Shown: one piece after another, positions 42,781-54,169 of the stretch
How the letters are laid out: each line of letters begins with the position of its first letter
How positions within the stretch are numbered: the stretch's first letter is position 1
Program-made: the position numbers and the translations under genes
NCBI GenBank assembly: GCA_021234155.1
Contig: JAJEKV010000003.1
Coordinates: 25,204,874-25,268,873, forward strand
DNA length: 64,000 nt
Source: Isoetes taiwanensis
Lineage: Eukaryota; Streptophyta; Lycopodiopsida; Isoetales; Isoetaceae
Reading direction: 5' to 3'
Notes under the pieces: generated by a model
Told to the model about the DNA's origin: nothing
The model's database searches: none
Seen by the model: only the letters and a program-made list of their open reading frames with translations

Positions 42781-43427
42781 GCATTGCGGTCATCACCCGC
42801 TGCAGACATATTGTCATCTTGCAAATCGTAACTGCCAAGAATGCCATTGTCCTCACTTGAGCAGTTGATCCAGCCATCAACAACAGCCAACATAAGGGCC
42901 CATGATCTGGGTGGATTTGGAAATAAGTCGATTCTTGCCCTCTTTGGGTCTGGTTCGTAATTAAACGCAGCATGAAATTTTCTCTTTTTGGAATCCATAT
43001 GCTCCCTGCTGTAGCATGAGCATCCAAAAGCTTCGAATTTGTAGTGGGCAGATAGGGCTTCCATAAATGGACGTATCTTCCCACTGGATTCATATATTTA
43101 TGTTAGGTCAGATTGAAATCGATCTATCAGATTGAAATTGATCTGGTACAATGAAATCCATGTACAAATGGCAACCAACATAATAAGAATTATGTATAGA
43201 ATATGCGAAGCTAGGCAGGCAGCCAAGGCCGAACCGTAGGCTGCACCGTGATTATTACAGCAGTCTGTTGCACCATTATCATTGGGCAGACAGATGAGTT
43301 GTCTCTGGCACGTGGCGGGGCTGGAATTTTTCCATTTATTTGGAATTGGAAATGCAATAGGAGCATACGTGTCAGTACCAGGGCTGCGCTTAGCCAGAAA
43401 TATTAGCTTGTTATTTTTTGAGAACAA

Positions 43428-46400
43428 AAACTACACTGCCTTATATAAGGAATGATGGTACCAAAAAGCCACACAACTGGACAATTGTTTGTTTCACTTC
43501 CATGGTAAATGTTTGTTTGTGTGTTATAATTATCGACATGGTATTCCTCCTCTGTCCAAAGTTCATCCCTTGTTACTGTTGTTTTTGGGCATTTTCAACT
43601 ACCTTAATTGCCCCTCCTCAACAATATGCACATATATTCATTCATAATACTCTTGCATAGCTTAGCTGGGGTTTTGTTACACTCAAGGTGGGCAAAACAT
43701 AAATCTAGTAAAAGATAAATGTTAATAATAACCATTTGAGACATAGCAATACAAAATGTACTCTGAAGATTACTAATATAAACAAGGTGCTGTGCACGGA
43801 GGGTTGCCCTCTGTGACCCGAGAGTGAAATGGCTTAAATCACACTTCAAAGTCATGTTTTCGAGCATATACTGACATATACTTGGAATATGCCACAAACC
43901 CACATGGATGAGGGTTTTTCCCTTAGGGGCAACCCAAAGAACTGGACTCAAACATATCAGTGGAATGCTATTTCCATGCCCAATTCATAATTTATAAGGC
44001 AAGGCATTCAAATACGCTAATAACGCATAAGTTGAATGTTGCAAATAGGAAAAAGAAACACAATCCATTGGTTCCATTCAAACCTTGAACATATCGAAAG
44101 ACAAGAAGCAAGAATGATGATTTTGTTGGTGTTTTACTTTTCTTTATCGGGGCTCAACACATGCACACACTGTAGCCCGGTTCTCCAAGATTCAAGGAAT
44201 TCGATTTTTTATGACCCATAATCATTTTATTTGCCAAGGCTTATATCATGAATCTATGTTTTTGTTTCTAGAATTTTCTTCAAGCCAATGTGGTTGTTTA
44301 GAACTTGGCGATATCAAACATATGGCAAAGAAATCGTAATCATGTTGCTTGCCTAGGAGTAACAATTTACTTCTTATCAATCAATCTTGTTAATTTGGGA
44401 TTTTCAGGTTTGACCAAAAACTTTTTTGGATTTTGTTTTTACTTGATTTCCTATGATTCTTTGGGTTGTGTCGCTGGAAAAACTTATCGATTCCCAAAAA
44501 TCGCAGAAGTTTTTTCCCTATGATTTTTATTCTTCGATTTCTACTCTGAGGGCATGCCACAAAATAACTCCATGCATGGCCACGAAGGCCTCAGCGTTCT
44601 ATAATTGTATCGTATGCTACCGTCTAAAACCATTCTTGAATGCATTTTTGCTTGCTTGATGCTTTTTTCCGGGTCTGAATTTTTCATCTCAAAGATGCAT
44701 ATCCCAAGCAATGTTCAAAAAGGAAATTTCGAGTCACAAAAAGATCGTTTTCTGTTTTTTTTTCTGGAGCATCAAAAGTAGCAAGCAATCGGTGATGTCT
44801 TCGATTATTAAAGCTCCATCGACATTTTTGAGAAGAAAACAGAGAGGTGATGGGAGCCAGACTTTAGGTATTGGACTTCTGGTTTCTCATCTTTGTTATT
44901 TTTCATTAGCATGGTTTTTTATAGGACTATCCATCAAGTACAACATCGCATGTTGTTAAGCTTATGCGTAAAGCCACAAAGTGACATTCAGATGATTCGA
45001 GGAAGGGTCCTATTTGGAATCGGATTGCGGGGCTATCTTATTGGTGTCGGCAAGATGCATGGGCTTTCGGAAAACATTTTTCTAGCATCTAAGTATTCAG
45101 GTTTTTGCAGAATGCGTAATCATTTTTTTTCTTGCTTCAATGTTTGGAGGACCCTCTAGCTCTTTTAGAAAAGACCATGAGCGGTGGGCTCCACGGAGAT
45201 CTATTTGCTGATTTTTTTAAGCTTATAATCGTCCTATTATGCATTTTACAGAATAACAGAGCTCAATGGACGGATTTTAAAGTGACCCCCGTTATGCTAT
45301 TCTTTTTATTACATCTCGATGTTGATTCCGCATATCTTGGCTTTGTTCAAGAGGAGCATGCTCAAAAACGAAATGCTTTCTTGGCTCAATCTAATGAAGG
45401 ACAAAAATCGACTTGATGCGTTGGCCACCATTTTTCACTTTGGCCATGGAATTCTTCAAGTTCATTCAAGTTCGTAAACCGTGGTAATAGCATGCTCTTT
45501 GGCCATATTCTACCATGATTGCCATATTTTGTTCATTCAATTTGACACAGTTTCTTGCTTTGTAGTTTAGTTATATAAATTACTCCATCCTCGCTTTACT
45601 TTGCCTTTTAACTACTGGATCGGTGACTATGCACCACTTAATAAGTGAAGGAAGAATATATGGCATACATGGTAGATGAGGATTTGCTATTCAGTTATAT
45701 GCAAGGTGTATGTTTAGTCACTTTATTATTGCTTAGACCATCGAATTGCAACATGTTTCTAGCGGGCATATACGATCTTTGCTACAAGTACTTTCCGTCT
45801 TTATATAATGAGCAGTGCAATCCTTAGATCATAAATGTTGATGTGTTTGAGTAATCTGGTAAATTTCCTTCATCATATCCTTTGGTTTTCCCTTCCCAGT
45901 TTGATGATTTGATTGTGGCATTCACTTTGCATGCTTCAAGAATTGGCTTCTCAATTGTTCAAAAGGTTTGCACCATAGCCGTCATTAGTCATTCTCCAAG
46001 TATTTCTGAAGCATTGTGCTAAGTAATTACAAGCAAAATGCCATCATAGTCATAAAATGCCGTCATAGTCATATGGTCATATGGTTGCAGAGTTAAATGT
46101 TGTGAAAAAATTTCATGCCTGTACAGTTCTTCGAAAACATCTTTGTTATTTACCCACATGATTGTGCCTGCCAAGACCTTCAGCTACAGAGCCATCCGTC
46201 AGTTGCAGATAATGCTTTTCCATTGTGATCTACTATGTCTTGGAGACTATATGCAAGTAATTGTTAGAAGGTACAAGCCTGACAACCATTGATTCTTGAT
46301 TTTATCTTTTATTCCATAAATTTGTGCTTTCGTGCATGAGAGACCATGTTTTTTATTGTCTGTCACAGTAAATAGATTTTTGCATAACTTTGTCTTTCGC

Positions 46401-47449
46401 TTCTATTCAGACTGCTGCTTTTTTCTTCTATGTGGCTGTGTTCCTTCATGATGGCCTTTATTGCATCAGGTTTTTGCTACATTTGGAATTATGCTTATGT
46501 GAATGGTTTTGTTATCGGATGCACCAAGAGCTCTCATCGCAACTTCTTTTGCAATTTCTTTTGCAGTGTACGAAACAACGTTCACAGGGTTTTGGTAAGC
46601 TGATATTTTTCTTTAAGAAATTTGGATATTGCTAAGAAAAACTTTGAGCAGGTTTCGATTCAATTCTTTTTTGACCATTTGTAAGATGGAGTTCAACATC
46701 TACCCATTAGATGTTTCAGAGCTTGATTATAGGTATGAACATGTTGGGCTCTTTCAATTTCCTTTAAAAGTGTTGTTTTAGTTGATGGGGCCTGTGGTAA
46801 TACTTAGCATGATATCATTCCAAATTGCGATGTATTTTGTTTGAGTAAGTTTTTCTTTGCGTTTCTAATGACTTAAATACGTGAGATGTATATGTCTGCA
46901 CAATTTAAGATTCCGTCCTCATGTTTGCTTTTGTGTGTTTATATTCAATAGATTGTAGCCGTATTATTATTGAGTTGAACAGCAGTACTGAGTACATTAA
47001 CTATGGAGACCTCAGTCGACATGCATTCTTGCAGGCTCTAAAGCAATCAGGTAATTCTTAGAAAGATCTGGTCTGCAATGGTTCTCTTTTCATGCGGGGT
47101 TTTCTCTCTTTAGGGGTTTTTAGAAGTCCAGATGAGCGCTTTCATGATCATGCTAGAAACTGGAGGTAGTTGTAATGTTAATAGACCATGTTGTGAATTA
47201 TTCTTGCTATGTAATTGGCACAAGATGTTGATTTTGCTCTATAGTGCATGTGCTCAAGGGTACATGTCGTAAAACATCTGCTTGCAATGGTTTTTTAGAG
47301 GTGTTAATGTTTTAAGTCCAACTGATGTGGCGTTCCATCTTTTCAAGGCTTCGTGAAAGTCCAAATGAGCAGTTCCATGATTGTGCTAGAAATTGGAGTT
47401 GCAATGTTATAACATGCTGTATTGTTGCTATGTAATTTACACAGGATGT
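43428..47449. other. Long stretch without an identified gene
   Basis: AT-rich with many short ORFs. Two exon-like spots: 46686-46731 (MEFNIYPLDVSELDYR, then a GTATGA donor) and about 47008-47050 (YGDLSRHAFLQALKQSG, then GTAATT). They hint at an intron-rich gene or its remnant on plus, but no family was recognised. A ~80-bp motif near 43860-43935 (CACATGGATGAGGGTTTTTC) is related to 52590-52690. Confidence 0.4.
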
Positions 47450-48240
47450 TGAATTTTTTTGCTCTATGGTACATGATGTTTCTCAAGATTTGCTACGCAT
47501 CACTAAATCACCAGATCAATAGCCAGGGTCATCAACGAATGTAGCAGAAGTTTTGAGAACATGATACAACGATTTGCCCATTTGATGTCAGCTCTATTGC
47601 ATATTTTCCCAATGTTGTAAATTATGCTCTTTAAATTGTTGCTAAAGCCTACTTATTATTGTCCTCATCTTTTCCCTTCAGATATGGCAATTAGCGCCAT
47701 GCATGAAAATGGGGAATATCATGCTTTTTACACTAGCTTCTAAATCTAGAAATATACATGTCTTTCTCTTAATGACAAACTTCTAAACAAGAGTTAACAT
47801 TTAGACATTTTATTCATTCCAACAAGATTGCTATGCAATACAACTTCATTCAAATCAATGTTATGTTGTGATTCTTTTGCTTCTATGTAAAAGTGGCACT
47901 ATGAACACAACATATTGTCGCTAAAGCCCGGCAATTATTGCAAATCATTTACAAACATGAAAGTGCTTTCTATGCTTTCGTATTACCAAGCTCCAAACTC
48001 ATAAACTGGTAGAGGTCTTTCTAATCAATGTAATAACATGCTGTTCAAGTAAGCAAAGGAATTTTGCAGCCTTTTGTAACAACAAAACCCTTTTCCACTT
48101 ATTGCAAATCATTTACAAACATGAAAGTGCTTCCTATGGTTTCCTTCAAACTAATATATTTGTATATGCCTTTCTAGCCAATATTGTCATAACATGCTCT
48201 TCAAGTTGTTTGCTAAAGCCCGACAACACCGGACCTTTGT
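47450..48240. repeat. Degenerate tandem repeat region
   Basis: GCTAAAGCCCGGCAA-like motifs recur near 47643, 47923 and 48207, each after an AACATGCTCTTCAAGTTGTT-like stretch. A 40-bp block (TTGCAAATCATTTACAAACA core) repeats near 47937 and 48100. Old, diverged tandem copies. Confidence 0.6.
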
Positions 48241-48544
48241 TACGTATTCACTACTTATGTAATGCAGTATAATTTGTTCTCAGAAAAATAGGGTGCTAAT
48301 ATTTCTGGGCTGAGCACAGCCCTGGGGTTGACACGTACATTTTTTTCTTCATTTTTAAAATCTTTAAAAGAAAATATTGTATGACGTGAATCTTCCCCTT
48401 TTCTTCCTCTGCAAGCAATCCATTCTTGCACTGGCACCTCCGTTCACCCCTGTTTTGCAATCGCCTGTTCTGATGCAAGCAATGATCCGGCACCCTCTGT
48501 CCCGATCCATCCCCTATTCCGGCAATCAATTCCTGCCCGCAGCT

Positions 48545-48855
48545 ATGGCCGCTCTGCAGTGCAATGCCGCCCATATCGTCGCCTCTTCTCCAGCTTCCTC
48601 CATCGCTGCTTCTTCCCAGCCCTCTGCCCCCGTGCGCCTTGGATCCCCAAAACCCTCTTTCAATAGCTTTTCTGGACTCCGGTTAGTTTCTCAGATTGAT
48701 GGCTGTGCTGTCCATCCCCGTGCTTCTTTTGCTAGACAAAGAAATGTCTGATCTCGTCGCTGCTAGTTTTTGAATCCTTCTGTTGTGTTTTAGCTCTGCT
48801 TCAAAGGTCGCAAACAGTTTTGTAAATCTGAAAGCCCAATTGCCTCTGGAAGCAA
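48545..48855 (+). pseudogene. Possible plastid-targeting exons
   Basis: Exon 1 from the ATG at 48545 reads MAALQCNAAHIVASSPASS and SFNSFSGLR, Ala/Ser-rich and without acidic residues, as in chloroplast transit peptides. A GTTAGT donor follows at 48682. After a TTTTAG acceptor at 48791-48793, exon 2 continues SASKVANSFVNLKAQLPLEA and stops at about 48855. FSGLR followed by Ser is also found in transit peptides of plastid glyceraldehyde-3-phosphate dehydrogenase, but no mature enzyme sequence follows. It may be a fragment or a chance reading. Confidence 0.3.
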
Positions 48856-50270
48856 ACAATTGATGAAGCGTGGGAAGAAGGAGAAAAAAAGAAACAAAAG
48901 CTTGAGCATTTCCGACAATATATCCCTCTGCTTGGAGGAAGAAGATGCTTTTGCTAAATTTTATTCGACAAAGGGTTGCAGGCCGCTTGGTCTCATATCT
49001 AATATTCTTGCATGTCTGCATAATCAAAAGGGCAATTGTGCGCCCAAATTTTCTGTTCAAACAACCAAAGTCGAGGCATTGGTAGAATTGAATAAACGGC
49101 AACAGGTTGCTTTGGTCGATAAATGGGACACAATTGATATGCTTGAATGGCCTAGACGTGGAAGCTGGCAAATAGATCGCCCTATGCAAACGGCTGCAGC
49201 TAGCAGAATCGGCCATTTTTAGATATGAAGAGTAGAATAAATTTGTGTGGTAAGCTTTCTCTACAACTTCCTCGCCAAAAATTAAGGGAAAGGGCAAACT
49301 TTGCAATGCATGCATTGCATTTGGACCAAACTGGAGAGGGTTTTCCTGCTTTTGGGTTCTGTGAGCACAAACGCCTCCATGCTCCTGGATTACTTTGCCT
49401 AGCTGCATCCCTATTGCATGCTTTGATTTTTGCAGTGTGGCTCTCAATTTTGCTCTATTCCTAGGACATTCCAACATATGATGATTTGAAGGCTACGGAC
49501 GTTCTGCAGCGATTTTGGCCAAAGTTTCTTGGCACAAAAACAAGCAGGGCTTAACAAAAATGAGACAATTTCCTTTAGCAGTGAACAGATACAATTTGGT
49601 TTTCATTCTATACTGTGCACTTGCAGATAAAAATGGATGAAGGCATTACAGGTGGTATCTTTTATGGAATATCTAAACGACCAAGACTCCAGGATTAAAC
49701 AACTGACATCAAGGTTTGTAGATGTTGCCTAAGACCCTCTTCTGCCTTCTCTGCTATGTGTTTGGGTCCTAAATTGCTCCATGTCATGGTATACAAACTG
49801 ATTGTCTTCCTGCATTTTAGGTCGAGATTAGATAGATAAAGGGACCTCAGCTAATGAATGTGCCTTCCTAGACGGTTCATGCAACAAGGTTGGCAAAGGA
49901 GAGAAAATATGGTTGATGGTGAATGCTGTCTTTACATTCTTTCTTGTGTTTTTGAAGTCATATTTAACAATCTTACATTTTGCTATGTCTCTGCTACCTT
50001 AAAATAAGAGTTCATTAAAACTTTATGGCATGTAGCTCATCCTGGAGACCATTGTGAGAAGGAACATTTAGACTATAGGTTATCAAGTATCCATCAGAAT
50101 ATAGCCATAACCTCGCTGGCATGAATGAACTACATGCCAGCTATGAAAGAGGTACGGGATCTTAGGGACATGCCGTTGGTGATCAAGGTAGATTAGATGA
50201 TACAATTCAACAGCAGGAATTCATGAATTAGAATTTAAAAGATGAATATTGCACAAATTTGGATGCGAGA
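48856..50270. other. No confidently identified gene
   Basis: Overlapping ORFs exist on both strands (48860-49222 plus; 49477-48683 minus, 264 codons) but neither resembles a known protein, and the minus one covers the exon-like blocks at 48545-48855. No structured RNA or element ends seen. Confidence 0.4.
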
Positions 50271-50446
50271 CGTTGCTTAAATTATCGTTGGAATGCAGTT
50301 CTTGACATTAGAACAAACAAGTGTAGTCGCCATGTTTTACATTGCATATTCACCTAAACGTTGCTTAAATTATCGTTGGAATGCAGTTCTTGACATTAGA
50401 ACAAACAAGTGTAGTCGCCATGTTTTATATTGCATATTCACCTAAA
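50271..50446. repeat. Tandem duplication, 2 x 88 bp
   Basis: The sequence starting CGTTGCTTAAATTATCGTTG at 50271 repeats at 50359 with one visible base change. Recent local duplication. Confidence 0.9.
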
Positions 50447-51290
50447 CTCTTGGGTTGGTACAATTGAACATGGTAATCGTCGCATTATTCAAATTGTTGG
50501 ATGTAGTTGATGACAATGAATTCAAACATAAGAAGCTAGCTGGAAGAGGTGCATCCAGAAATGGTTGGAGTATATGTGGTGCTCCACAAGTTGAACAAGT
50601 GGGAGCTGTTTCTGGGACGCTTTGGGCGCTCCAAGAAGTAGAACCGACATAAATATTGGGTCACAGCTAGCTCCAAGGTAAAATCCCCTTCTGTATATTA
50701 CTTTCGACTATCTCAGAATTTAATTCCTTACCCTATTATGCAGATCGCCTGATACACTGTTACTGCAGCTTCTGCTATTTGAACAAACTCCCCCGTGGGT
50801 CTTAATGGTAAGAATAAGCTTTCATTCTGCTTTGGTTTTACTTTGCAGCAAATTTAAGGGATACGATCTCTAACCAAAGCACTACAAGGAGATGTAGCTC
50901 GTTAATGCTGGAAGGGATTCTTGACATTTAAGTTGGTTTTAAACAAAGAAATGGAGAAAAGTATGGCAGAATAAAGACAAGTAAAGAAATGGAGAAAGGT
51001 AACAAAGGGTGACAGGGTGCATAAGGCAGCGTGCCCTCTAAGAGTATTAGAAGTATGTTAGATTAGAAAAACATTAGCTATTTTCTAAGTCAATCAAACC
51101 AATAAGCATAACCAATTTTTTTAAACCAACAAGCATAACCAATTTTTTTAAACCAACAACAAGAAGCCCCTTGGAGGCACATATAAAAATATAAGAATGT
51201 GATGAATTAAATTGCAAAAGCTTTATTGCAAATATTCCTCTTTACTCAATGACTTTTTTAAGCACACAGAAGCCAGGGAAGAGAAATGTT

Positions 51291-51312
51291 CGCGGCGGCC
51301 TTGGCCGCCGCG
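51291..51312. repeat. GC-rich palindrome, copy 2
   Basis: Perfect 10-bp arms CGCGGCGGCC around TT. With its flanks (51281-51323) it is the inverted counterpart of 33-75. Confidence 0.8.
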
Positions 51313-51737
51313 ATAAATTTCTATTATGTTTAATTCAATTTGCTTGGAAACATCTTTCAAAGAGTCTTCATCCTATATTATTATGTTTACACATAGAGGT
51401 CAAGGATCAAAAGATCTCAGGCAATAATATACTTAAGAAAAATGCATAAATTTCAAGCATGTATTGCAGAGCACCAAAGTGAGTCTGGTTGTTAAGTTAT
51501 ATGGGCATGCATGTCATATTCAAGAATTTGTATCCTCTCAAATTTGAATTCTACCTCAATTACTTGCATGTCAAGCTACAAAAGGGTTTTCACGATCATT
51601 CAGGTTCAACACGTTGTGAGTGTTTGTACCTGGTTCAATATAACATAAGGTAAGAGGTTTATTACCCTTGCCTCCTTCAAGCCACTTTATCTATTGTAGC
51701 CAACCATGAAACAACCACCTCTTCAAATGGTCATAAA

Positions 51738-51765
51738 GCCCGGCAACGCCGGGCACCATAACTAG
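51738..51765 (+). mobile_element. Helitron-like 3' terminus
   Basis: A hairpin GCCCGGC-AAC-GCCGGGC (51738-51754) is followed after 7 bases by CTAG (51762-51765) and T. This is the canonical Helitron 3' end inserted between A and T. The 5' TC end was not located, so element length is unknown. No Rep/helicase is visible nearby, so it would be non-autonomous. Confidence 0.6.
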
Positions 51766-52182
51766 TATTCTATGATATAACAATAACCTTAGCTACAAGG
51801 CTTTTCTAAAATACTGCAAACCACGGAAAGAAATGCCCTTATATCCTATACGTCTTGTTTAAGGAGCCGCACCACACTTTGGAGCACATGTTCATGCAAT
51901 GTGATCTGTTTGAAGAAGAGTAACAACACATGCAATTCAAAATCATCTACTTGTACTAAACTATTAATTGTTGCAGGTTGGCTAGTTTGAAAGGCTGATT
52001 TGCTTCAAAACGCACTCCAACTCTTTATAGTTGCATTCATTATGTTTTACGGCCCTCCCTTTCACTAGCTGGAAATCTATCCATTCATACTGTGTATCTT
52101 TATCATCTACTCAACACATGTGAGCAAATGCCCATATAGAAAATAAAGAAGGATGAGAAAAACAAGACCATCAATCGCCTCT

Positions 52183-52524
52183 TTATCCTTTACTCTTGCA
52201 ATTTACATTGTCCTTCGTCCTCAAAGCCAGTTTTCCCTTCAACTTTTTCTTGAGATCATTAAGACTTTTCTCTTCCAGCATGTTTTCCTTATCGACCATG
52301 TTACATTTGTGATGCAGTTCTTCGGTTAACCTTGCACACTGAGAATCTGCATCTTTGATTCCCTGAGAATCTGCAAACAGGTCCGCCTGCTTAGATGTTT
52401 CAGGGAATTCCCCACACACTGCTTCATGTCTTTCTGAACATTTCTTTGATAGCTCCTTTGCAATCTTCTTGATTTGAGCCAGAGGAAAATGCCTGGAAGA
52501 AGAAGAAGGGTCGAGATGCGCCAT
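52183..52524 (-). CDS. Hypothetical coiled-coil protein or fragment
   Basis: The frame is open further upstream, but the ATG at 52524 gives a protein-like start MAHLDPSSSSRHFPLAQIKK. The 113 residues are rich in Lys and Glu with heptad-like Leu spacing (ARLTEELHHKCNMVDKENML), suggesting a coiled coil. The upstream extension is translated from a purine-rich repeat and is unlikely to be coding. A host exon or element fragment; no family recognised. Confidence 0.35.
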   Translation of the reverse strand: MAHLDPSSSSRHFPLAQIKKIAKELSKKCSERHEAVCGEFPETSKQADLFADSQGIKDADSQCARLTEELHHKCNMVDKENMLEEKSLNDLKKKLKGKLALRTKDNVNCKSKG

Positions 52525-52691
52525 AGCCACGCCTACGAAGGAATGGGGCTGGATGACCGAGAGTTTACAGGCAGCAGCCAGTTTGGAGCAATCACCAGCA
52601 TATGCTAGGCATATGCCGGCATATACCTGGATATGCCCATATACCCACATAAACGAGGGTTTGCCCCCCCAGGGGCAATTAGGTTGGGCAC

Positions 52692-52741
52692 ACAAGAGGG
52701 TGGGGGATGGGGGGGTGGTGGAGGGGGAGGAGGAGGAGGCA
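52692..52741 (+). repeat. G-rich tract (quadruplex-prone)
   Basis: At least four G-runs of three or more (GGGTGGGGGATGGGGGGG, then GGTGGTGGAGGGGGAGG) occur within 50 bp. It lies upstream (minus strand) of the hypothetical ORF. Confidence 0.7.
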
Positions 52742-53239
52742 TCCCTTAGGACATATGGCGCACACACCACTCTAACAGTGCGGTGTGTAGTCCTTTTCTC
52801 CAAAACCATTGCATCAAGTTTCTCAAGACAGTGATGAAAACTCAAGATGAATAGGGCATGCATTTGTGTCCTCTATAATCGCTAATCCTCTATAATCGCT
52901 AATCATGACCATCGAAAAAGGGCATATTCCCAATGATATGCCCTCTCCCTAAACCAGAACCATCCAATCCAAGTCAAGATGGGTTCAAAACCCCATTTCT
53001 ACGTCACCCTAAGGTGCATGAGGATGTATTCGATTGGAGTCAACTATGTACATACACACAAGCACAACACAAGTAAACCTGTCTTGCACATATACAGTTA
53101 AAGCACCATGCCTGCTATGAAGCAATACTCTGCACAACTATTTCACTTGCAACGAAATTTACAGAAACTCACTCTGTTCACAAACTGCAGAGCAACTGCA
53201 GAGCTACGGCAGCTCCATTCCACCCACAAGAACAAACAA

Positions 53240-53460
53240 ACAAACAAACAACAACATCACGGAGCACAGGGAGTTGAACCCCGCCCACAAAACCCCGTCC
53301 CCTGATGCTTCGCCTAAGCAAGACAGAAACAGCCGAAGAGGGTAGAACAAAACAAGGAAAATGCATGCAAGAATGGGGATTTGAACCCCACCCATTAAAT
53401 CGGTACCAGATTTGATGAATGAAGCTTCGACTTACCATCAGTGCCCACATACACTGTGCA
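53240..53460 (-). repeat. Two tRNA-like units (SINE-like)
   Basis: On the minus strand two units each carry an A-box-like start and a B box: GGTTCAAATCC near 53395-53385 and GGTTCAACTCC near 53280-53270. Both share a GCGAAGC/TCGAAGC segment about 40 bases before the B box. Ends and tail not defined. Confidence 0.45.
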
Positions 53461-53574
53461 AGAGCAGAATAGGCCAGAACAAAAGAAGAAATTGCATGCA
53501 CATGCTTTTGGCTATGGCAGAAGGAAGAATCCAAAATCTCCCCTTCACAAGAAGAAAAACCGCAGATGCCATCA

Positions 53575-54150
53575 GGGAATAAATTACTAATCGCATATTT
53601 CTTATTAGCCAGAATGACTTTAGCTAAACTTGCTCGATATTAATCCCAAAACTTTCTGTGGTTTAGCTAAACTCTACACATTTTTCCTCTCATACTTTCT
53701 AGCATTTAGCTAAACTAACCCAAATATCATCCCAAAAATTTCTATGGTGTGGCCAACAGAAAATATTAAATCAAATTACTATACTTTTTTTTCAATATAT
53801 TCCACTTATTTTAGTCATTTTCTTTGTGAAAACATTCTAAAATAATGTAAACTAGCAAAGTCTAGGACTCAAATTAATTAATAATGCTAAAAACTAAACT
53901 ACTAATCATATATTTCATATAAACTAGAATGAGTTAGCTAAACTAGCCCGAAATTCATTCTGAAAGTTTCTATGGTTTAGCTAAACGGTATAAAATTTCG
54001 CTCACTTACTTTCTAGCGTTTGGCTAAAGAGCTTCAGGATTGGTGTAGTCCCGAAAAAAGTTAAGCTAAAATTATAATTTTTTTCCCAATATTTTCCATT
54101 TACTTTAGCCAATTTTTTTTTGAAAATGTGCTAAAAAATCGCCAAACAGC
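53575..54150. repeat. Diverged tandem repeat with palindromic motif
   Basis: Two ~300-bp diverged units starting at AACTACTAAT/AATTACTAAT (about 53581 and 53898). Each contains the perfect 12-bp palindrome GTTTAGCTAAAC (53661-53672 and 53975-53986) and partial copies. No ORF. Confidence 0.65.
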
Positions 54151-54169
54151 TAAGTTTAGCCCTTAAATT

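Larger units (their letters stand above)
42499..43396 (-). pseudogene. Unidentified gene fragment, copy B
   Basis: Related to 17786-18428. It holds the polar block (FEAFGCSCYSREHMDSKK, EPDPKRARIDLFP, DGWINCSSE, YDLQDDNMSAAGDD) and the Cys-rich/membrane block (LICLPNDNGATDCCNNHG, ILYIILIMLVAICTWISL; ORF 43427-43098). Copy B contains ~255 bp of inserts (42528-42780) absent from copy A. Residue conservation between copies in several blocks suggests a once-functional membrane protein gene. Confidence 0.45.

Noticed and set aside
44000-45420. A possible degenerate coding region
   Set aside because: Several short ORFs but no motif of any family could be traced across frames.
48683-49477. 264-codon minus-strand ORF
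   Set aside because: No recognisable motif or protein-like conservation, and it overlaps other open frames; kept only as a note in the unassigned region.
52525-52863. Upstream half of the 226-codon minus-strand ORF
   Set aside because: Translated from a purine/pyrimidine-biased repeat; the more plausible start is the ATG at 52524.
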